A stretch of 64,000 bases of DNA from Marsupella aquatica. Lineage: Eukaryota; Marchantiophyta. The stretch covers positions 14,198,001-14,262,000 of the forward strand of contig OZ316893.1 in the NCBI GenBank assembly GCA_973895155.1. Direction: 5' to 3'. Both the position numbers and the translations under genes were made by a program. Positions within the stretch are counted from its first letter, which is position 1, and each line of letters starts with the position of its first letter. The notes under the pieces were generated by a model. The model had not been told where the DNA came from. It worked only from the letters and a program-made list of their open reading frames with translations, and made no database searches. This document shows positions 55,001-64,000 of this stretch, piece after piece.

Positions 55001-58000
55001 ATCAAGTTGGGTTGAAGTGGGAAGGACGTCTCACGAGGTGGTTAGAATTGAATCGATCGTAAAGTCCTTGCACTCCAAATGTGAGGCAAGGAGCAGAAGG
55101 TTGAAGATGCTGACAATCACACAAGACATTACGTACACTGCTCATATTTATCAATACGGACAAGATTCCTACGAAAAGGCACATAAAGCAGATCATGCGT
55201 TTTATTCTAAACGACAAGGCGTAGGGCAGTCAAGTAGAACTCATTCAACTTTCGGACAGAGGCTCGGAATTCAGTTTGACATCCAGTCTAACTAAAACTC
55301 TTTGATATGATTCCGCAGGGGAGGCGGTCTATGTCGATGATATTACTCCTGTAAAGGGGACTCTGTATGCAGCATTCGTTCTATGTGACAAGCGGCCGGG
55401 TAGAATCTTGAGCATCGAAGCTTCGGAAGCTCTAAAATCTCCAGGGGCAGTTGACTTTGTGAGTGCGAAGGACATCCCTGGGAAGAACGTTGCATACAAC
55501 TTCTTTCTCAGTGAAGACCGGCTTTTTGCCGAAGACAGAGTGGAGTGCATATATGATACAATTGGCCTCATGGTTCGTTTGAACCGACAATCTTCCCTCC
55601 TGATCAAACTACCCTTATGCTAATTTGGTTATAGCATGTTTGTAACAGTTCCTCCAGTTTTGGGGAATCATTTGCAGTGTGGTCGATTCAATGGACCTTC
55701 TGTCTACCATGTTCAGGCAGCCGCTCTTTGTCTTGTCCAAGAAGAAAACAAAAATCTCTTCATAAGGTTATCCCTCGTGTCTAGCCTGTCGTACCTTTTG
55801 CGCGTTCAGGACAATTTCTTGATTGCAGAACTACTTGCTATGCAGTTCTACTTTCACAGCAAACCTCGTTTAACTTATCTCCTTTGCCATGGAAGGTCGC
55901 TGATTCGTACGAAAATGCACGAGAGGCAGCCTCGAAAGTCAGGATCAGTATTGAGGAGGAAGAGCGAAGCCTGTTCACTTTTGAGGAGGCCATAGCGAAG
56001 GAGTCATATGCAAAGTTCAGCGGATTTTTCAGCAGTGCAGGGTCCGTGTCTATTGGCGAAGACCTCGTTACAGGCGACCACAGAATCGAAAATGGGGAGG
56101 TAATTAACTTCTTATGATCACTCCAATATTTGCACCTACCTCTTAAGCAAAATCCGTGCACAACTTCAGATACGTTGCAGATCGAATTTTTCAGTTTTGT
56201 GCTAAGCCATTTGTAAGGGATTTTCTACGATGCATATGAAATATTAGATCAGACTGCTAACAGTACTCATCCTTTTTCTATCGAAGACAAACGAACGTGG
56301 AGAGTGACGAATTTCAAATTGTCTTTGTAAAAGGTTTATTGCGGTTCACAGTACCCCTTTTACATGGAGACACAAACAGCATATGCAATTCCAGATGAGG
56401 ACGACACTATGACAGTGTACTCTGCGACACAAGCTGTAGTGAATGTACAAAATGCTGTCTCAGTATGTCTTGGTATTCCGATGAATTCTGTGCGAGTCAT
56501 CACGAGAAGACTTGGAGGTGCGTTTGGAGGGAAAACCTCGAGATCCAGTACAGTAAGTATTCGTTTCTGTTGTTTCCTTCAGCTTAAGCTCATGTTCTAC
56601 GTATCTGTTGTTTTCCTTTCTCCTTGCTCAAAATCAGTCTCGTAAAACATTATGTGATCTTACGGTGCCTTTCACTATAATGAGAGGGGCAGCAATTCAG
56701 TTTTATAGAGGTGATTCAAGCAATCTAAACCGTTGATTAGAGATGGCCGGTCACACTTCACTTCACATAACGATTGGGGCCCATTTGATGCTGATGTGGA
56801 AAGCATATTTGTCCTAGACTTTAGACGTCCTCTGGAGTGGTATAAAAGAATTTTCCTTTAGGAAAGGCAGAAGTTCAGGGAGAGGCGTGAAGCAACCGTG
56901 AGATTTTTCTGACATACAGTTTGGAAGATTCGAACCATTGATTATCTAGGTTTGGACGGGAGATTTTGGGCTCTCCTTTTGGTTTGGTAATATGAAGAAA
57001 ATTGCCCCGCTCGTTATGCAAAGCCCCCCTCAGTGATGATACTGCCTTCGGCCAACTGGCGTTGTCTTGTAGATTTCCAGTGAGCTGGATGGGTCTTGTA
57101 GCATCGAGTTGTTGTCTTGGGAACTGCAGCTGGCTATATGACGGTCGAGATGATTTGTCCAACGCGCAATGTCTACCTTGTTTTGTCTGCTTCTCAAATT
57201 GGAGTTCCTGACGGAGACAGACTTTTCTGGCATACTCGAAAAGTTTCTTGTGGGTGAACACCTCAATGCCCTCGTTGAATTTACAGGTTGCTGTGGCCTG
57301 TGCGTTGGCTGCTTGTAAGTTGAAGAGACCAGTACGAATTGCTTTGGACCGACAGACAGACATGCGCTTGTGCCCGGGACGCCATGAGGCTAAAGCCACT
57401 TATACTGTTGATTTCAATGAGGATGGAACAGTAGTTAGCCTTCAGGCGAACGTTTTTATGAACGGTGGCCGGGGGACGGACATGTCTGGGATTGCACTTC
57501 ATGGGATATCGTATGGGTTTCGGCAATACAATTGGGGATCACTCAGAGTCGAATGCAAGGTCTGCTTAAACAATCAAGTCAGCAGGGGAATAGTGCGAGG
57601 CCCAGGAGAAATTCAAGGGCATTTCATAGCAGAAACAATCATTGAACACGTTGCTGCCTATCTTGGTATTGATTCCTGGAAGGTAAGGGAGAGAAACATG
57701 CACAATGTGGAAAGTCTTAACAAATTCTTCCCAGCTATCACCAGTTCTGTGAATTCATATACTCTGCCTTACATATGGCAAAAATTGAAGGACCAGTCAC
57801 GATTTGAAGAAAGGAGTCTGGCTGTGAGGAACTTTAATGCAAGTAGTAAGTGGGAGAAGAAAGGCATCGACATTTTGATTGGGGTTTATAGTTCTGGGAC
57901 AATTGCAAGGCAGGCCAGGGTAAACATCTTCGAGGACGGATCTATAGCAGTAGAAGTGGGTGGGATTGAGATGGGCCAGGGGTTGCACACAAAGGTCAAA

Positions 58001-60653
58001 CAGGCCGTTGCCTATGGCCTAAGTAAACTCTGGGGACAAGAAGCACATGCTTTGGAGCGGTTGGACATGTCAAGAATACGAGTTGTGCAGAACGATTCAA
58101 TTAGTTTGGCAAATTCAATGATTACAGCCGGGAGTACTACATCAGAAGCGTCCTGTCAGGCTGCACTCTTAGCATGTGAATCATTGGTGGAAAGCCTTAG
58201 ACCTTTTTTGGATCAAGTTCGACAAAGCGGAGCCACTCCAGCTTCATGGGATGCTATAATCACAATGGTATTACCCCTCTCCATTTCTGCTCTTGACTTC
58301 AGCGGCTAAAAGCTCGACGTGAGGAACGTTCCATTGTTCAAGCTTCCAATGTCTAACAAACTTCCGTGGATGTTAGGAGCCTTGCCTGTTAGACGTTCCA
58401 TCGTCTCGCCAACTTCCGAAATCGTTGAAAACCGTTCATGTTTTGAGCGTGCTGTGTTTTCAAAAGCTTAAAAACGTCACAACCGTCAGTCTGGAAAGTT
58501 TGAGAGTTATGTATATCTAGTTGTGTCCTGAAGATACCAGAGCTTTCAGGAACTAGAACTTTACATCTAACAGTGTCCTCATACCTTCCTTGGTTTCATT
58601 CAAAGGCATCTTTCTCTGGAAGAAACGTTATCGATTTCTCGTTCCTTTGCTTAAACTGCCATCATGATTGGAAATATTTGCGACTGCAAACTTGATCCTG
58701 TAAACCCTTTTTTGACATCGACCCTCGTTTTCATGAGCACTGAAGACATGCCAATTCATGGTTTGTTAGTAAGAACTGACAGGAACTTGGACCTTTGCAC
58801 GACAATTGAATAAATTTATATCTACGGTTTTTTGGACGGAATGCAGGCCAATTATGGAGGTGGGAGTCTAACAGCCCATGGAAATTTTGTAATAGCAGAG
58901 AGTTACATAAATTTTGGGGTGTGTGTAAGTGAGGTAAAGTGAGCATACCCAAGAACCAATTGATTTAATGCGAGGGTAAATTTCGTGGCTATTAGAGATG
59001 CTTTTCACAGATGAACTGTCCAAAGTAGAAAGCATGAAGAACAGGGGTTTTGCTTTTGTTCAAGTGAGTTGCTTCACATTATCTTTTTTACCAAAACTGC
59101 TGTAAATTCTATCTTGTTTTTGTCAGTGGCATTCACATGCCAATTTAGGCACCGAATTTTGATAAACAAACCACTGATAGAAAGTCCAGGAGTTGTCTCA
59201 CTTTGTATTAATACTTCCTCATGCATGGTTTCCGTTTTGAATTGATTGAGGTGCATACACGCGTGCTTCGATACCAGTTCTATTGTGTTAGTCGTGTAAA
59301 TCTAACTCGTAATTTGGACTAAAACAAGAAGTATGCTCTCTTCCTAAGCCGCTTTCCACAATTTCAAGGTAACTATGTTCCACGGACAGACAACACATGC
59401 CGACTTAAAATGATGTTTCTTAGTTGATGAAATGGCAGGTTTCCATCAATGTTCTCACAGGAGCCACAACCATATTACAAATAGATCTGGTATACGACTG
59501 CGGGCGGAGCCTCAACCCTGCTGTTGATATTGGCCAAGTAAGTTCTGAATTCTATTCTCGGATTGCTTTGCACTTCAACATGCGAATGAAGCCTTCGCTC
59601 CAGAAATCGCACCAGCTGCTGAAAAGGAAATCTAGATGGTCACTTTGAATCCCAGTGCTCATTCTTCCATTGTAGAGAAGATTACGTACGCATCGCTCGA
59701 AATCATGTCTATAACTCACAGCCTATAACTTCAATAATTACCAAATTTATCAAGAAGTTGAGGACATTGGTTTATTGTAGCAAAAGTGTCACACCTATCG
59801 CGAGCCCTAGCAGTTTCCATACAACGACATCCTCCAGAACCTTGTGAGTGGCTTGCTGTGTTTGGGTATCAAAATAATTTGGCCCTGCTTGAAAGTTCTG
59901 ACAAGGAAGTGGGTTTGCAGATTGAGGGTGCCTTTATGATGGGAGTGGGATTTTACTTGACGGAAGAGTTAACTCTGGAGGAAGGGAGGTCGATTCCTAC
60001 TGGCACCTGGGATTACAAGCCACCGACCGCAGACAACATTCCGCAAAGGTTTCATGTCGAGCTCTCGAATACGAAGGCCAACAGGAACAGAATTCTTTCT
60101 TCAAAAGGTGACACCCTCTGGGCCATACTTGCAATTATCTTCCCTTCACACAAGCGATAGTATTCCTGAATTCGAGCAGGGTTTGTTAGAATTCCACGTG
60201 TTGAATCTCTTCTCGGAATGTTTTTATCTGGAAACTGTGGTACTAGAAGTAATTTGGTCGTCATTCATGAGTATTACCGAGATGCAGGAGAGTGGTCACG
60301 TTGAACAGTTGTTTTGATGGCTCATGAAAGGAACTTCAATGAGCTCACCACATGATGGACGACACTGGTGTTGATTGCTTTCATATGCCGTTTGTTGGTG
60401 TGCAGCGTCTGGTGAGCCCCCAATCTTATTGGCGAAGTCGGTCCACTCAGCTGTGAGAAATGCAATAAGTGCAGCACGAGACGACCTTCTGCACCTTCCC
60501 ACGCCAAAACTGAAAGAGCAGGCAAGCGGTGGAGTTGCGAGTGGCCTGAAGGCTAATGCTTACTTTCGGTTGAACAGTCCTGCTTCCATAGACAAAGTGA
60601 AAGAACTCTGCGGCTTAGACAACGTAGAGAGATATCTACACTCTTTACCGTAA
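52006..60653 (+). CDS. AO: Plant aldehyde oxidase (molybdenum-flavin enzyme)
   Basis: Ten exons: 52,006-52,138; 52,861-54,771; 55,319-55,572; 55,896-56,099; 56,334-56,552; 57,287-58,267; 58,847-58,933; 59,439-59,537; 59,921-60,107; 60,406-60,653. All introns are GT-AG with matching phases. The 1,440-residue product has a plant-type ferredoxin [2Fe-2S] site (Cys42, 47, 50, 72), a second cluster (Cys112, 115, 179, 181), a FAD domain (LVVGNTSAGVYKD; RNRASLGGNLILA) and a molybdopterin domain (SQYPFYMETQ, GGAFGGK, RGPGEIQ at 1011-1017, EMGQGLHTK). The catalytic Glu1362 lies in KASGEPPILLA. The SSKASGEPP and RPSGNAIAYINAAF wording favours aldehyde oxidase over xanthine dehydrogenase. Such enzymes oxidise abscisic, indole or other aldehydes in the cytosol; the substrate cannot be told. 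An acidic/Asn-rich linker lies between FAD and Mo domains. The stop codon lies in a MITE. Confidence 0.95.
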
Positions 60654-61115
60654 TTAGTATCATAACTTATATAGTCTCCCTGCATAAATAGTATCACACA
60701 CACTAATCAGGGTGTGATTATAAATCTGAAAAAATATAAATATTAGTACAAGTAGAGAGTTCAGTCTATTGTCATCCGTTCTAATTTGATTTTGATTGTA
60801 TTTATAACCTGGTTGTCATTTCATCATACTTTAATGAAATCTGAATTTCAATTGACATTCATTTTTAATTTTATATGCCATCGCAAATATATCTTACTAC
60901 TAGAAATATTTATACTTTTCATAAGCTATATACATAATATGTGTTCATCACACACTATTTGAGTGTCACCAAAAATAATCTCACTTACTCTAATTTATAA
61001 TAACATGGATTTAGTCTCACTTCTTATATAGTCTCACACACATTAATTACGGTGACAGCTTTCAAAAACCTTTGTTCCCAAATACTGTGTGTGAGATTAA
61101 TTACGGTAATCAGTG
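60640..61115. mobile_element. TA-flanked MITE, copy 3, overlapping the AO stop codon
   Basis: Left end CACTCTTTACCGTAATTAGT; right end, reverse-complemented, CACTGATTACCGTAATTAAT; TA at 60,638-60,639 and 61,116-61,117. 476 bp, AT-rich, with an internal extra ATTAATTACGGTGACAG motif near 61,043 that looks like a partial second end. Its interior differs from copies 1 and 2, so it may be a sub-family. Its first 14 bases code the last residues and stop of the aldehyde oxidase. Confidence 0.85.
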
Positions 61116-64000
61116 TACAATCATTGTTCCATTAGCTCACTTTCCATGAGCATTGAGGATTTTGAAGGTGACTCCCCATTCAGAAAAATAAAAAGTGGTT
61201 ACACTGCATCACTTAAAAAGTGTGATTATTTCTATAATAAACTGAAAAACCTTGTCTGAATTTTCATAAAAGGATATTGTCCTAGCCAGTGCCTTTTTTC
61301 TATGCATTTCACATTTGCTACCAGGTGAAGTGGGTTGCAAATCCTCCCAATAGGTGGTATTCAAAAAGTTTGTGATTATTTGTCAAGATCAAGGGTCCAG
61401 ATCTGACCACACAGATCTAGTGGTTGTAGTGTGATCATACAGCATTTTGATACTTGGAGGCTTCTCAGCAAAGCTATAAGTGCCACCTCCCAAAATCCAA
61501 AAGGAAATTCTGGTCGTAACCCACTGTAGAAAACCCACTGTATAAACCATCCAGTGGGTTTAGAAAATAGATAATCCATGACCTCCACTGCCATAAGTGT
61601 TCACAAGTATATCTTGCAACATAAATACAAATATTTAATTGTAAAGGATGTTCAATGGGTTACATTACAAAACCCACTGCCTCCACTGGCATTAAGCCAA
61701 GTCTTTGTCTAGGGCGTCCAATGGATTGCAAAAATCCATAACCCACTGCCTCCATTCCCAACAGCAATCACAAGTATAACATGCACCAAAAGTACAAAAT
61801 GAAAATTTAGACCGTGGTAAAGAATTGGGCATCACTTCCAATAGCAATCAGAAGTCACTGGACTGAGAGCGCACTGTCACTTGATGACATACATGATATG
61901 GTGGCAGCCTTGGCCTGAGACTTGGGGTACCATGTTGCAATGGAGCAACTACCAGTGCTTCCACCCCGTGATTACTAACAGGCGACAGACAATTTTGGCT
62001 TTCTAGGGGTGAAGTCTGCTTCCTAAGGGATCCTATTGGCCCTCCTCTGCAATTAACTTTGGAGCTTTAACTGCCTGCATTTCAGCTTATTACTCAGTAG
62101 GGCTTTAGTTCATTCCCCGGGACTCGAAGTGGGGTTTTTAAAAAAAAAATCTCCCCTTTATTGGGTCTCCTTGATGTGGCACTTTTTTAGCAGTGTCATT
62201 TATATTAAAAGGTTGTGAGAGCATCTCCATCCGATTTGCCCTCTCCAGCCGCTATCCCCAACATTTCCCGTTGGACTTTAGGGGCCTGAATATTCCAGGC
62301 CAACGTAGTCTACCATACGATCCCCACCGCACTCCCCAAACCAGCCCCCCATTCATGGACTTCCCCTTTTGATATCTTAAAAATCCATGCAAAACATTTT
62401 ATTTTTTATTCTTATGTCCACACAGTCCATGTAACATTATATACTGTTCATGCAAAATGTTATTGTAGTAGCCAAAGGGTTTCTTACTTTTCCTTGGTAT
62501 TCCACTGTCCATAATTGCCAAAAGGTTAGTTAAGTTACTTTGGAAAATGTTATAGTAGTTAACTGAAGAGTTTCTTTCTACCCATGGTTATTTCAAAAAA
62601 AATTCAATTAAACAGAAATTTTTAAACAATCTATTGGAAAACATTGATATATCAATCAGAACCCATTCAAAAGTTAGTTTTTTTAACCTCTTTTTACACC
62701 TTTCTTTGTTTATTTGAAGTCTTCAATTTTACATTGTTTTTATAGTTATAGGGTTTAATTGTTTTTCTTTGTCTTGCTTCAAACACAAATAGTCATGTTG
62801 TGTTCTTTCTTGCACAACTAACTGTTCTTGTTTGTGACCAATAATGCTCACGTGGATACATGTGCTTCCAGGGATTTTGAAAGGAACATCCCATGGAAGT
62901 CAGTAATTTTTTTTTGGTTTTTTCTGTTTGGAAGAAGAGGGAAACCCAACCCCACACAAAAGTTGAAGCTCACTTGTGGGCTCTTCAAGTTAAACCATGG
63001 CTCAATACCCCTGTCTATTGTGAGGCATAGAGGTGATTAGTCTGGCTGCTCATTTTTCAGTCATTAAATGATCCCAAAAGTCACCATGTTCTCAGCCATA
63101 GTTTTGCATTAACAATAAGGAAGACATTTGGGGTTTTATCTCGAATAACACATGCATTAACTTTTTTGTTCTTGTTGTAAAATTTTGCAAAGCACAAGAA
63201 GGAAGGAATGACCACTTGGAAAAGGGGAAAAGAGGCAAGAATGACCAGTTGACCACCTTTCCTGAGGTCCTTACTCTAGAACATTTTAAGCCTCATTTCC
63301 CTACCACCTTTTGTCTTCAAGGGAATTAGTGACTCAAAGGTAAAAGCATATAAAGTTCCCAATATTCCCTCATTTTACTAGAATAGACGACAAAGCATTG
63401 GCGTTGAGCATTCTTTGAATTTCATTAAGGACATGATCTTGGGTCTCAGTGCCAGATGCTGCCCTCAAGGATCATGAGAACTCTTCAGATACAAAAAATA
63501 CAAGAGGGTGCAGTTTCCAGGGTCATTTGTGGTAGGGTAGCATAATCCCCTCCTCTCTTTCCTCATTGGTAGTTTCATGGGAGGTCCCAGCCATAAGCCC
63601 TAGTTGGCTTGCAAGTCTCAAATTTTTTTAAGTGCTGTGTGAAAAACAAGTGCTTGGTTGTGCTTGCTAACCCATGGTCTATTAGGAAGCCATGGCCGTA
63701 ACCCTCTCCAGCTCACGCCCTTGGAGATTACAGCCCACAATGCCCTCCAGTCCATGGATTATCCGACACATTCCTTGTGATGTAGGAGGTCTTGATTTCA
63801 AGGGTTGCACTACACATGTTAGTTTTGCACCCACTCTATTACATACGAAACGAGTCCACAAACTTAAAAAACTTAAGTGGCTCATAGGCTGTTGGTTGTA
63901 GGTCGCCTCTAAACAAATCACTCTTGGTGACCCTACGCACTATACTCTTGAGCTTTACCAGACTTTTCTAGGTACAAGTGAGTATGTCTTTAAAAAAAAA
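61116..64000. other. Intergenic sequence to the right edge
   Basis: From about 61,500 to 61,780 there are diverged repeats around AACCCACTGCCTCCA. A GAGCATCTCCATC stretch at 62,220 resembles the start of some plant MITEs, but no partner end was found. A 69-codon plus-strand ORF (63,692-63,901) starts with ATG but has no recognised family and is opposed by a longer minus-strand ORF. The window ends in a run of A. Confidence 0.4.

Noticed and set aside
56875-57399. 174-codon minus-strand ORF opposite AO intron 5 and exon 6
   Set aside because: Antisense shadow of a coding exon; no motif and no splice logic.
52006-60653. Xanthine dehydrogenase as the identity of the AO gene
   Set aside because: The SSKASGEPP, RGPGEIQ and FAD-region wording match plant aldehyde oxidases better than the RGFGGPQ-type text of xanthine dehydrogenase.

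Overview
The window is nuclear DNA of a land plant. Three intron-bearing genes of standard plant families can be assembled from it: a PsbP-domain thylakoid-lumen protein (PPD6 type, minus strand, 16.8-19.2 kb), a vacuolar-type amino acid transporter (AVT1 type, minus strand, 23.3-25.7 kb) and a ten-exon molybdenum-flavin aldehyde oxidase (plus strand, 52.0-60.7 kb). All three have GT-AG introns, intact frames and complete catalytic or transport motifs, so they look functional. The exact lineage cannot be fixed from the sequence. The gypsy element with fungal-like pol motifs makes me lean weakly to a non-seed plant.

The rest is mostly mobile DNA and its debris. At the left are short tandem repeats (1-430), an internally deleted Ty1/copia element (about 0.66-4.3 kb), a TA-flanked MITE (4.8-5.1 kb) and an inverted copy of a repeat family (5.1-6.2 kb). 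A striking GC-rich minisatellite that changes strand bias in its middle lies at 8.9-9.9 kb. From 10 to 15.4 kb there are small tandem repeats but no convincing gene. Between PPD6 and AVT1 sit a tRNA-like SINE with a perfect 21-bp target duplication (20.9-21.2 kb) and older relatives.

The right-centre is a nested structure. A 35-bp minisatellite and two tandem duplications (29.6-32.6 kb) were interrupted by an 8.76-kb Ty3/gypsy element (32,629-41,390; LTRs of 1,158 bp each). That element was in turn interrupted by a 297-bp hAT-like MITE (37,200-37,496). The host repeat resumes at 41,391, followed by a second hAT-like MITE (41,796-42,083). From 42 to 50.7 kb there are AT-rich intergenic DNA, a gypsy RT scrap, another copy of the TA-flanked MITE and duplicated blocks.

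The most notable gene-level observation is at the 3' end of the aldehyde oxidase gene. A third copy of the TA-flanked MITE is inserted inside its last exon, so the last residues and the stop codon are read from the MITE's terminal inverted repeat. I see no operons, CRISPR arrays or rRNA, no tRNA gene I could support, and no evidence of a multi-gene novel system. The unusual features here concern transposons and how they meet host genes.
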